From: Rusavskia elegans
Taxonomy: Eukaryota; Ascomycota; Lecanoromycetes; Teloschistales; Teloschistaceae
Direction of reading: 5' to 3'
Assembly: GCA_011316305.1 (NCBI GenBank)
Contig: SAUG01000071.1
Span: forward strand, 372,001-436,000
DNA length: 64,000 nt
The position numbers and the translations under genes were made by a program. This document shows positions 12,421 to 22,810 of the stretch, piece by piece (the first letter of the stretch is position 1; every line of letters starts with the position of its first letter). The notes beneath the pieces are model-generated. The model did no database searches and was not told the DNA's origin. It saw only the letters and a program-made list of their open reading frames with translations.

Positions 12421-13054
12421 GCACTCAAGCTCCTACTATCAAGGCTTTCTTGGCTTTGGATTCGCCCTGGCACGGTACCGTACAGATCTCGACACTTTTC
12501 TCGACGGAAAACACATTTTGGATACTCATCGCTCACATACCATAACTGAAGGCACAAGTAGCTTTGGTCTCTCCTCGCATCATGCAACCTAACTCACCTG
12601 TTTGCTGCAACTTATCTCCAAAGTATTGGATCCGAAGCAGTCGTTGGGACGAGATCCTATTTCGAGGTATCGACTGATGCACCTCCTTCAATGAGATCTA
12701 CCGTCGATACAAAGAGGTGTCAATCACCGGATTCTGCTGATGCCAAAGTATAGGTATCGCAGCATCACTATCTCCAATCACATCTACGAACAAGTTCAAG
12801 ATATTATCAATCAGGCTGCTCATTTCCCTGATACAACAGCACAAGGGCTTAACAAAGGACCTCCTAACCCCTCTAATAAGACCTCGTTTGATCTCTAATG
12901 GACTTTGTCTGCAATAGGGTAATGCGCTTTTGTTGAACTTCGGACAGCCAGCAAACCGACAGATGGCCGGTTATGAAAGTATCCCTTCCACTACTGGGGT
13001 CTTAGGACTTTTCAGGCGGAAATCGTCCGCTAAGACCCAATACGGCAGCGCCAA

Positions 13055-13235
13055 GCCCCCCATCTGCACCATAGGAGACGGCCCACCGTCCTACAGGCCG
13101 AGCCGATACGCACTTTCTCAGGACAATCTACAGCTTCCGCCAGCGCTCAATCAGACAGTCTGATCTCTCCAAAAATGACTTCAAGCACGCAGGCAGGCGT
13201 ACTCCTCCAAGCTGTCCACAAGCCATGGGAGACCG
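13055..13235. repeat. Duplicated segment, copy 1 (second copy 14,115-14,325)
   Basis: The two segments share CATCTGCACC, GAGCTGATG/GAGCCGATA, CGCACTTT, the CTCAATCAGACAG/CTCAATCAGACGA region and CAAGCTGTCCACA/CAAGTGTTCCACA in the same order and orientation. Repeat R3 starts directly after copy 1 and is absent after copy 2. Neither copy has a clear gene. Confidence 0.5.
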
Positions 13236-13239
13236 CCGA

Positions 13240-13660
13240 TCCAGTCAATTATTTTGGTGGCGAGTGGAAAAACAAACTCCTTTATTATTGTGTTGGCAAG
13301 CGTCCATCCTTGCTGGCCCTATCGTCTACCACAGTTCGAATCCCCGTTGTACAGTTTTGGCCTCCGTATCCTAACGTCTCGGGCCCTCGGCACTTTCTAT
13401 TCCCGCTTTCCAAGCAGCAAAAGCAAAAGTTCACTACCGAGGCTCATTCAGAAATTGAATAAACGTCTTAGAGAGCCGCAGGTAGATGTTGAATCTACCT
13501 GCGACTCTGAGGCAGCTACGAAAACCCCGGGGCTGGATTTATCTGCGAAAGGCCGGCGAATGGGTTCCTGTAGGATTAGAGCCCCACTACCACTGCGTCA
13601 GTTGCCCGCTGGCCGAGTATCAAACCCCAACTATCACAATTTATTTTGAATATACTCGAG
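13240..13660. repeat. SINE-like repeat, copy R3
   Basis: The left motif CACAGTTCGAATCCCC starts at about 13,333 and follows TGTTGGCAAGCGTCC. The first hairpin is the strongest of the family: CGCAGGTAGAT (13,477-13,487) pairs perfectly with 13,493-13,503 around a GTTGA loop. It is followed after 11 bases by the family motif GCTACGAAAA. The second hairpin is weak. The right end CACTACCACTGCGTCAGTTG is at about 13,586-13,605. Confidence 0.6.
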
Positions 13661-14114
13661 TATATACTGTCAAGATATCCTTCTTATACCCAGGCACGCT
13701 GTTGTATACATCATGTCACGTTTCCAAGACGAAACACTTTTCCGATACTCGACAGAGCGTATAGTCGACCGGCTCATCCCTGTTCATACGCCTCCGCTAC
13801 CTTCTTTGAAGTCTGAGCTACGATATATTATACAATTGGTTCACACCCTCGTTGCCACTGTGTCCAAGAAATCAGATCCAATATGTTCAACAGAATAACG
13901 AACAGGACAGAGACTATATATTGCAGCATTACAAGGTAAAACCTACAAACGGTGAACATACATCGACAAAGAGGCTTCTTATTGTCCGGGCACCATGGTA
14001 CAAGCGCGGAATAAAGAAGGTTCTACTTCCTAGAATGGAATACTTCCATTACTTTCCAAGGAGTATGGCTAAGAAATGCAAGCCCGAAGATAGCTATTCA
14101 TGAGTAGCATCAAG

Positions 14115-14569
14115 CCACTTATCTGCACCCTGAGAATCGGCCAATAGTCCCGAAGGCTGAGCTGATGTCGCACTTTTGAGGACATATTCCTTGCCCTGGG
14201 GCTATTCACAGCTACCAGCAACTCTCAATCAGACGATTTGATCTATCCAATGTGACTCCAAGCACATAGGCACTCAGGCGTACGCATTCCCCCAAGTGTT
14301 CCACATGCCTAGGAGATACTTCCCACTTGTAAGCGTCTCGCTTTATCACTGTTTCATTGAGCTTTTCCACATCATCAATCGTCTTTACCAACCGCCGCAC
14401 AATCCTGGCCCGAAGACGTGCACTTGCTGCGCCGACAGCGAAACCGGTCGGTCCGTGCTTTTCAGCCATGTCTATCGCGTGTGGCCATTTTGCTCGCAAC
14501 CCCACACCGATACTTGTACTCAGGATCTCGAACGCGCGTGCTTCCATGGATGCAGAGATTTATTCTTCT

Positions 14570-14603
<34 letters not shown>

Positions 14604-14740
14604 TGTCGTTGTCGCTGTCGCTGTCTGTCGTCTGGGATCCGGAATCCGTGGAGACACTACTGCCTCTTGTCCCGGCGGTGCTGGGCGCCTCAACTATTTC
14701 GATGTGTCAGACAGATCCATCGTGCTGATACTTCAATAAC
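14115..14740 (-). pseudogene. Acidic/coiled-coil family relic X3 with a trinucleotide repeat
   Basis: On the minus strand a frame reads SGSQTTDSDSDNDS followed by a run of about ten Asp, ending GEE-stop (14,640-14,565). The Asp run is encoded by a GTC/GAC microsatellite near 14,571-14,605. This parallels the QTADRDGNSNSDSDSDSSE of X2 and the QTSEKEGDSNNDDDSESS of X1. A second minus frame (14,547-14,212) encodes a 111-residue helical segment (AASARLRARIVRRLVKTIDD). The two are not joined by a convincing intron. Its 3' end is the duplicated segment shared with 13,055-13,235. Confidence 0.35.
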
Positions 14741-14879
14741 AAGCTTGGAGTCCCTTACTGTCATTCGATTCTCCCTCAAGTTCCAGGCTTAGACCTGCAT
14801 TGGAACTGTACGTGTTCTTGCTCCTGGCAGTTCTCCCTCCTCTTTTCCCGGGCAGAAAGCTAGTAATTCATTGGTAAGT

Positions 14880-15304
14880 TACTCTGTTCACTTGCAGAAA
14901 CGAAGAATGAGTCCTGATATACCGTGAACCTCTGTCGGAACGTACGTAACGCTCTGACAACTTGTTCTGTTTTCCCATAAGGCGATCCGAATGGTGGTGG
15001 AGTTGATAGAATCCGCGTTCAGATACGACATGTTTGCGTCGAGGTACGCCAGTCTTTCCTTTCGGAAATAAGAATTCTTCTGTGATGTGGTCGGCATATC
15101 TGAATTGGACGTCCAAGATCCAGATTGGTCTTGCGGAGGCCACACCTGAGTTTCATGAAAACCGCAGCTTGTTCGAAGAGGTCGTTGGTTCTTCCGTATG
15201 GGATATGGCGACCGAGGTGGTGCACCGCGTAGTGGTAGCGAAGAGCTTGACATGCTGGGCGAGGAGGATTGATTCTCTGGTCCAATCACCAGAACATTAT
15301 CCAA
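14880..15304 (-). other. Unclassified ORF, possible hypothetical exon
   Basis: A 138-codon minus frame begins MDNVLVIGPENQSSSPSMSS and includes RKERLAYLDANMSYLNADS and TTIRIALWENRT before a possible donor. It may be a 5' exon of the neighbouring X3 relic. No domain or signal is recognised. Confidence 0.2.
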
Positions 15305-16085
15305 GCAAGGACAAGAGAGAGTGACTATTACCTTGGGGGAACTTCAATATACGAGCAGAGAGGTGACAGATATCATGATCATCTGATGTATTGATGCATG
15401 AACGTGTAGGAGCGAAAGAGAAGAACCGCCCAGTAGAGGTTGTCTCGCTTATGAGAGTCAACATGATTCAGCCACGTCATTACCGACTCATCAGTCATCC
15501 TGATCCGCCGTTCCAAACAAGAAGACTTTTCAGCTCCCAACCCGACCCTGCCGCGAATCTTCAGCGGGTGGAAGTATCGAACCACAAGGCTCAAGAGATC
15601 GATGTTACGAACTTGTGGTATCGAATCCATAGAGATTGAATACGTCACAAGCTCGGAGCACTTTGTAGGCCGATAGGCTTGCCTTCTTCAATAGTCCACA
15701 ATGTAAAACCTTCTATAGGGGTCCTTGAGGGTTACAGCTCGTCACTTATAGATCTAATACTTCGTCCTTCTCGGACTTTTCCATCCGTGCGACACTGCCC
15801 GGTCAACAAAGGCTCTATCGACCTCGAACTCAGGATGTATGAATCAACCCAAAAAGACCCTGGGGATCTCTACCCCCACCTCTGTAAGTGGCTCGCATGT
15901 CTTTCTTCCCGTGATATGTCTTGTCCACTACGCATGACGCTAATACAAAATCTCCGGGTCAGTGCAAGCCTAAGGTGTCGCATAGATGCGCAAAAGCGCC
16001 CGATGCGTCATTATAACCCTCGCTGCTTCTTTCCTAGCAACCCAGGACCCTCTGTAATGAGTATACTATGCCACGACCCTCCACA

Positions 16086-17051
16086 ATGGTCTTGCTGATC
16101 CTCATACATTTTCTTCTAACAGCTTATGTCGTAGCGGCTGATCAACCTACGTCTTCCACCGATGGCCCTTCACCACCATCCTCCAAGCTTTGGCTAACCA
16201 GGGAAGATGATCCGCGGTTCTCAATGAAAATCGATATGAGTGACACGAGACTTCCACCCACTGCAGTCCTCATGAATGCCGTCGAGTTGACTGCCCGATA
16301 CGCCGAGTTGGATTACCGTGGCCATGTGCCCCAGCGTCACGGAATCGTACTTGCGCAATTCCCGCAAGTCGAGATCGCCATCATACCAGCTCCGCCAGCA
16401 AGAACAGTCGAAGTCCGTCTCGTCCTGTACACTATCTACCAAACGATACTCGAGATGAAATTTGGGGACGGGTTTAAGGAAAGTGAGATAGAGGTTTGTT
16501 GGGACAACCAAATCAAGGCTCATGTCTACTTTACTCCACCAATGGACGATTCTTCCAATGCGACAGGCCAGTTCAAAGATCTTAAGTCGTCGCCTCTGGC
16601 AGGAAACACTTCCTTTTCCGAAGATAAAACAACTAACATCACCGACTCATCCGTCAACACACTATTCGAGTGGACACCCGTCTACAGACCCGACGGCCAG
16701 AACATCCCCCCTTTCGAGGTCTTCTTCCTCGCCCTTGGCGCACTCAAAGCTGTCGCGCCCTATTCAATGACCACAAGAGTAGGGGAGCCTCTCCACATCG
16801 GCTCCGAGCTAGTCAATGCGAACATCCAGATCTGGCCGGACGTGAGACCGAGAGCTTCATCACATCTCCGGTACGGTCATGCTCTCGAAGCCATGCGGCG
16901 GATCCCGGGCTGGCAGTTAGCGCGACATAGGTTTGCGGAGTTCTTCTGTGGGATCGAGGCTAGCAGACAGCCGCTTGGTGTAGTAGTGTTGGAGAAGGGA
17001 CATTTCGAGTCAAATCTAGGAGAAGGGGGTAGGAATGTATCCACCTCCTAG
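16086..17051 (+). CDS. Secreted hypothetical protein, single exon
   Basis: One uninterrupted frame gives 321 residues from ATG 16,086, or 327 from the upstream ATG at 16,068. I prefer 16,086 because it places the hydrophobic VLLILIHFLLTAYVVAA directly after Met as a signal peptide. The mature part has two Cys (EVCWDNQ, EFFCGIE), several Asn-Xaa-Ser/Thr sites, an amphipathic block (ARTVEVRLVLYTIYQTILEM) and a second conserved-looking block (PPFEVFFLALGALKAVAP). A similar layout is common among uncharacterised secreted proteins of plant-associated ascomycetes, with no known activity. The coding frame contains none of the region's repeats, unlike much of its surroundings. Real gene: likely. Function: unknown. 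Confidence 0.7.
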   Translation: MVLLILIHFLLTAYVVAADQPTSSTDGPSPPSSKLWLTREDDPRFSMKIDMSDTRLPPTAVLMNAVELTARYAELDYRGHVPQRHGIVLAQFPQVEIAIIPAPPARTVEVRLVLYTIYQTILEMKFGDGFKESEIEVCWDNQIKAHVYFTPPMDDSSNATGQFKDLKSSPLAGNTSFSEDKTTNITDSSVNTLFEWTPVYRPDGQNIPPFEVFFLALGALKAVAPYSMTTRVGEPLHIGSELVNANIQIWPDVRPRASSHLRYGHALEAMRRIPGWQLARHRFAEFFCGIEASRQPLGVVVLEKGHFESNLGEGGRNVSTS

Positions 17052-17485
17052 GTCAAGGCCACACATATGATCTGAAGCGACGCCACACATAGGATATGAT
17101 AAGTTACATGCTACTCGATAGATTCTATCACGAAATTCCAAGAGATCTAAAAAAAAAATTCAGGAATATTGTTTTCTGCCATTGACACTTTCTCGAGACG
17201 TTCTGTACGCGGCGGTGCACACTGTAACATGCTGATCTACTTTAGTAGTAGAGCAGTCCATACTCCGAGTCAATGTTGAAGTGTACAGCCCACCAGCTCG
17301 ACAATCAGCGATGACGGCATGGATCTTTGGTTTATGCAATCGAGGTATCGATATGTCGACCACAACTTGCATGACATCACTCACTAAACATTATGAAAAA
17401 TCAATTCACTCCACCGATAGCCCGCATTCCTTCTTGATTTCTGGCTTTCGATTTCTCTGCAATTCTTTCTATCCATCTCATCAAC

Positions 17486-18578
17486 ATGTTGTCGCTTTCC
17501 ATGTATGCAGAAGGAGAGGCGCGAAAATATGATCGAGATACAATACGCATGACAAAGACTCAGCGTGACTGGCTTGCCCGGCATCATCCTGAACAATATC
17601 CACACTGGGCCTCTGAAATTGAAGCGCCACATCTGCACACCACTACAATGCCGTTGTTTTCTCTTTACGCAGAAGCCGATGCGCGACAATATCATCTGGA
17701 CACACTACCTATGACAAAGACCCAGCGCGACTGGCTTGCTTGGACATATCCTGAACGGTATTCACATTGGGTCACGGAAAGTGAAGATCTTCATGGAGGA
17801 GCTGGGTCTTCAACGTAAGTCTGGGGTTGATAGTTTTTACTCTTGGGCGCAGCAGCTGACATCAGAATAGGTCTGATCTCATAGATCTTTCCGAGCCTGA
17901 GGCAATCAAGGATGACAAATCACCGTCAATCAATAGTCGTGCCGTGTCAGAGCAAGCAGTAGTAAGTTCATGCACGCGGAATCAGAGTTTGGCATGTCCG
18001 AATCGAGCTAATCCTGGTCTTCTACAGCAGACGATCGGGAATCCCTTCATTCTAATGCAACTGGCAGGCATGAGGTAGACGCGGCTTTCAAGCGACTCGT
18101 CGATAGCTATAACGCCGCCAGTCAACACCTGTCCCATCAAAGCAGCACGGACGCCGTCCACCCGGTTTTTCAAGACCCTGGTCCGACCAACGGAGACTCC
18201 GCGGTATTCTATGCCCACAATGTCACAGCAATAGATCTGAAAGGCCTTAACCGCTACCGCGCTCTCAATCTTGAAGAGCAGGCACCCGCCAAGAAAATAG
18301 AGGAGGAGACAGCGGAATTGTTTGTCTTGCTTGAGGAAAACATACGCAAGCATATGGACGACTACCAACTAGCATTGCGATCAATGCATCAGCCAGAAGA
18401 AACGTTACTGGAAGAGGGCAATGCTGGCGAGCAAGCACAACCCAAAAAGGAGTGGGAGGAGGAAACGCAAGAATGGCATAGCGAAAGTATACGGGTGCTT
18501 CTGGTGGAAGCCCAGACGTCGCTTCGATGGATTCTGCCACGGAAGGACTTGCTACTGGGAAAGGGCAATGAAGGATGA
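17486..18578 (+). CDS. Hypothetical protein with two tandem N-terminal repeats, multi-exon
   Basis: Exon 1 (17,486 to about 17,814) encodes two tandem copies of a roughly 54-residue unit. Each has YAExxARxYxxDT, then MTKTQRDWLA and PExYxHW. A GTAAGT-AATAG intron leads to a short exon (TSDLIDLSEPEAIKDD...), and a downstream frame to 18,578 encodes a helical charged C-terminus (YRALNLEEQAPAKKIEEE, LFVLLEENIRKHMDDY). The last intron could not be placed in phase: the donors at about 17,958 and 17,961 are phase 0, while the acceptor at CTACAG or CAGCAG needs phase 1. Either a weaker donor is used or there is an indel. No catalytic motif is seen, and there is no signal peptide. Confidence 0.45.
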
Positions 18579-18579
18579 G

Positions 18580-19538
18580 TGAGGGGATCAGGAAGATCAG
18601 ATGGCTGTCATGGATCACTGTGGCCTTTCCAATCTGGATCTGGAGATGGGTAACAGATATTGGAAAATTCAAAATTGCTCGTCTCTAAATTAAATGCATA
18701 AAGGTACCACCTGTATCTCTAAACCAAAACCAACGTATAGCAAGCCAGACGCTTTGACAATATCGCTGGCACGACAACTGCTGACTTTAGCCCAGCTCGA
18801 GCGAGTCTAAATGTGCTGCTGCGCTGCCTCTACTACTGAACACTGCACGAAGGCTTCATCATCATCATCGTCATCACTGCCCATGCGCTCTGCCACGTCG
18901 CTTGACAGTCGGCACCACGATTTAAGTACGATGGCATAATCTGATTGCGATACCACGACTTAGCACAATCTGACCTCGATACCACGACTGCACAACTATA
19001 CCACAAGCTAGTACGTGACCCGTCTATCAAGATGTAGGGCAATAGCTATGATACAAGAGGTCTCAAACTCCACGACCGTGAAGGGCTCCCTGCTTGTGCG
19101 TGATGACCACCTTAATGCTCTCCAGCTACGCTGCCTTCTCTTTCTTGTTACCTGCCGCTGTAGTATGTCATCTGCGGAAGACTTCGAACCTTCTGCCAAG
19201 TCAAATTACCTGGCTCTGAGTCGTAAGTGTGCGGATTGATAGATGTGCGGGAAAGCTGAAAGCCTGGGAGGATGTCCTTCTTCGGCCTTCCACTGAATCA
19301 CTCAACTATCACATTGGTACAAATAATACAGTATCAACCCGAGTACATTGCGAGAAGATTCAAGCTACAGTTGCCGATCCTTCTGGCAGGTGGAACGATA
19401 TCGCCCTTCGACATGCAGTATTTCAATGATCCTCCACGTTTTTCTCAGTCTCGACATTTCAGCATGGACACATAGGCAACAAGTCACAGAGCGCACGGCA
19501 TAGACGAGTTGGTCGTGTGAAGAGATTCATTTAGAGCT
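18580..19538. other. No supported gene
   Basis: There are only short frames. A near-duplicate of TGCGATACCACGACT and CTCGATACCACGACT (about 18,950-18,990) is a small local repeat. Confidence 0.45.
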
Positions 19539-19850
19539 ATGGACGGTGAAGGAGACATCCGTCTCCCTCCCTCCTTTTTCACTATCGCTACTCTTAAGCA
19601 CAAGTCCCGCGAACAATCCATCATTGAGCTAGGCCATCTGGCCTGCTCATTGACACCCGGTTTCGAACCTCACAAATTCGACGCCTGGACTCTTGCCTCC
19701 GCCAAAAGTCTCTCCCGTAAACTCGGAACGGTTCGCCCTTGCAACCCTGGAGGCCGCAGCACTGGCATCAGCTGTGCTGGCGGATCGCGAATTCTACGTC
19801 CGCGCCTATTCTTGGTGGCAGTGCTGCGGCCCTGCACATGTCCATCCTGA
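19539..19850 (+). other. ORF antisense to the zinc-knuckle gene end, uncertain
   Basis: A plus frame starts MDGEGDIRLPPSFFTIATLK and reads SREQSIIELGHLACSL, which looks protein-like for about 60 codons. It then overlaps the zinc-knuckle gene in antisense from 19,670. It may be a short gene with downstream exons overwritten by decay, or chance. Confidence 0.2.
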
Positions 19851-20892
19851 CCACAGCGGCTGCATACTTCCCCACACTCATGTCCGACATGGCCTGTTTG
19901 GCAGCACCCAGAGCACATCAGTGCCAGAGTGCAATCCTCGCTCAAGTGGAGCTGATCGCAGCCCACGTTGTCACAGATCTTGGATGGGATAGCGAAAGCA
20001 TTCGCTATGACGTCCAGAGAGACATCATGGGAACTCGCCAGCTGATCCACGAACTCCTGGCGTGCCTTTCGGATCTCTGATGGCGTCAAAACCGGTATTC
20101 TGACACCGTCGGGCAGATATGGTGCCTCTGAGAGCGGTATTAGTGGACTTCCTCCAGGTGGGACAGATGTAGGAACATTTCATACCTTGGATAACTTGCG
20201 TGTCTCTTGGCCGATCCTCATAGTGATCGTCAGACACAGCGCCAGACGGCTCATCCAAGCCGAACTGGGCAATTGATCTCTTCTTGGTGGATGGTTCTTC
20301 TTTAATAGCGCCAGACGACTCATCTGAGTCGAGATAGGCGGCAGATCTCTTCCTGGACTCCTCCTTGATGGCTGGAGTGAGAGTTCGCTCTTCCTGTTAT
20401 GCACAGTCAGTCGGACGTCCTTCCGAATCATAGCATGTCACGTACATCGGAAGAACTTTCGGGTTTGATATGCGAGGCCTCTCTAGGATCCCGTGATCCA
20501 TCTGGCCCAAGCTTCCTGCCGATCTCGGCATTCCTAGAACAGCATGGGTTATTAGCTTGTGGTAGAGGCTTCGACTGCCTGAGAGAGCAGACGTACCGCT
20601 GATAGAACTGCTCCGTGCCTTCCGCAAGTTGCGCAGACAAGGATGCTGGATTCTCTTCTACTCTCGCATCGGGCGAGATAATAGAATTCTTGACTATAGG
20701 GCGCTGAGCCTCCTGGATAAGCTCGTCCAGGGATTGTTCCCGCCCTGACTGGATGGACGGCCAGGCCTGCTCTCCAATTGGAAAGCGATGCGGTGCATCA
20801 GCACCCTGAGAACGTCTTTGGGTCGAAAAGTCCGCATCTGCGGGCCCAGGACCTGATGCTGCGTCTGCAGCTGCTTTTCGCGGATCGCTCAT
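19670..20892 (-). CDS. Zinc-knuckle (CCHC) hypothetical protein, four exons
   Basis: Exons 20892-20597, 20533-20446, 20393-20186 and 20127-19670 join in phase to 349 residues. The introns are 63, 52 and 58 bases with GT-AG ends and AGCTAAT or ACTAAT-type branches. The N-terminus is Ala/Pro-rich, the centre has two imperfect units (KRSAAYLDSDESSGA and KRSIAQFGLDEPSGA), and the C-terminus has a Cys/His cluster: CDNVGCDQLHLSEDC, a perfect C-x2-C-x4-H-x4-C in CSGCCQTGHVGHEC, and a third knuckle (CSRCGQDGHVQGRS) lacking its last Cys. CCHC knuckles bind RNA or single-stranded DNA; a retroelement gag origin or a domesticated nucleic-acid-binding protein are both possible. The consistent splicing argues for an expressed gene. 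The DSDESS unit recurs at 22.2-22.45 kb. Confidence 0.6.
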
Positions 20893-22200
20893 CAATCGCA
20901 GTAGATTTAGAAAGATATAGAAACGCGTAGTGGGTGCTATATGAGATTACAGCTGACTGCGAGGTGGTGCGGTTGGTGAGTTGTAAAGGAGAGAAATGTG
21001 TTGATGGGAACTTTTCGATTTGTGGGCTAGAAGAAAAAGGAAATTACTTCCAAGCTAGGAACTTACAAGTAACTCGAGGTATCGATTTCTTGAGATCAAA
21101 CTACCGAAAGCTTGTAGCGCATCTTTCCAACGTATGTTGTACAACGAAGTCATGACCGAGATTGATTCAATTACTGAGATTTCGTACGGAAGCATGTCCT
21201 GTTGGATATCAAAGGAAGCAGGAATATACTGACAGGAGAGCGGATTATACAAGTCGTCGTACCAGCTCGTGACTGAATGGGATCTGGTAAACGAATGGGG
21301 AACGATGTGCACGGATACCTCTGGTGACGGAGGCTGCAGAATCTCAGCTATTGACGAGGGTGAAATATAAGCTTCCCAAATTTATAGTATTGAGGGTGAA
21401 CCTTGATTGCGTTGCGTGGATATTGGGACGGAGTCTGCCACGGTCTTTAGCTTAAGCACTGCATACCTCAAGCAATGCTGCTCAGGTACTCAACCTGTCT
21501 GATTTTGACATAGATCGTGCACAACGGACAGAGCCAATAGCAGAGACATGAAGAAATGATCAACGGTAAGGAAGATAATAAGGGTCAATCGCCTGCGCGG
21601 AGAAACGGCATTTTAACCTCGGATTTTGATTGCCATTCGTTGCTTTTGCTCCACCCTGGAATCGATCATTATTCAATCTCCAACAGCTCGCCGATGATAG
21701 TCCCCTGACGTCTTGCATGACGATCCGACTCGTATTGCAGATCTGCCAACTTTGCCGCCTTCCCTGCCAATGCCTTGTTCTTAGCCTTCAAATCGTGACT
21801 CATGGTCCTCAAACCTTCGGTTTACCGCTCCGAATGCTACCAGACTTTCCAATATAACAATCTTGGCTCTCAACGACTCGATATCTGGATTGTAGGCGGG
21901 CTTGTTGGGTAGTGCCGGTCTGCCAAAGTGTGCAAAAGGATGGGACGGCCATGTGGAGCGGTTTCGCCCAAAGGTACGGGCTAGGAAAGGTTCAACGTAG
22001 GGCCGCCGGTCTTGCCAGGAGGATCAGAGGCGGTGAGATTTGCCAGAGGCTGTGACGTCGAAGGGATCTTGACTGCCAAAGGTCACGAATGGCTATTTGA
22101 GAAAGGGGATGCTACCACTTACCCCAGAGGCCGTTCGGGCAATGGCGATTCATCCAAAATTGATATTCTGATACTTTCGCTTCTGCTCAGTGACTAATAC
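20893..22200. other. No supported gene
   Basis: This is the upstream region of the zinc-knuckle gene and beyond. Frames are short on both strands, and I see no repeat matching elsewhere. Confidence 0.45.
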
Positions 22201-22674
22201 CTACACACCACCACCAGACGACTCATCTGAGTCGATATGAGCAGCTGACCTCTTCTTTGAGACAGTATTGTTGGGCCGTTTCTTGGTGGGTGGATGGGGG
22301 ATCGTCTCTTTCTGTATTTGGCTTTGTCAAAGCGTGTTTGACAGAAAGACTAATGACTAAACTTGCATCGAATGGCTTGGTGAAGCCCTCCGCAGCTCGA
22401 TCAAGGACTTCTTCATCTTCCGATGATTCATCTGAATCAACCGAGTGGTTTGGTGCTTTGTCTCTCCTCACTCGTCACGAAAAGGTAAAGCCATGTATGA
22501 GCAGTCAGCAATATGATCGCGTAGACTAACGTCGCCGATCAAAAAACTGCCTTTCAACAATACCAAATGGAAATCAGAGCCCCTCAGACCATAGACAAGA
22601 AGCTCAGTGTAGGCTCCGAAGGCATCAACGATCACTTCTAAATTCATCTGGCTATGACAATGAAAGGATGGCAA
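22201..22674 (-). CDS. Hypothetical protein with DSDESS motifs, partial model
   Basis: The last exon (22311-22201) ends KKRSAAHIDSDESSGGGV and matches the KRSAAYLDSDESSGA unit of the 20-kb gene. The preceding exon ends at 22367 and carries HSVDSDESSEDEEVLDRAAE and GFTKPFD. To keep phase, the 55-base intron between them would use a GC donor (GCAAGT at 22366-22361) with a CAG acceptor. An upstream frame (22674 to about 22,530) reads MNLEVIVDAFGAYTELLVYG and ends at a GTTAGT donor; its link to the DSDESS exon is not resolved. Function unknown; this may be a decaying paralogue. Confidence 0.35.
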
Positions 22675-22715
22675 CAGGACGGATTTAGGAGAGGGGGGAA
22701 AATTGCCAAAAGCTC

Positions 22716-22810
22716 ACCACAGAACTGCCAGGAGTCGAACAGCGGGTTATCGCGTTCAGACTAAACCCTGACAGGTCTGTGCTACGAAACCCTGTAGGAT
22801 TTGCTTCGTC
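22716..22810 (-). other. tRNA-like sequence, probably not functional
   Basis: On the minus strand CGTAGCACAGACCTG resembles an A box and CTGTTCGACTCCTGG a B box, about 30 bases apart. The T-arm stem does not pair and no acceptor stem closes, so this is at best a pseudo-tRNA or a repeat fragment. Confidence 0.2.

Noticed and set aside
14296..14792. Plus-strand ORFs with poly-Val, poly-Ser or poly-Arg runs
   Set aside because: They are translations of the GTC microsatellite in the three plus frames; the minus-strand poly-Asp reading fits the acidic family.
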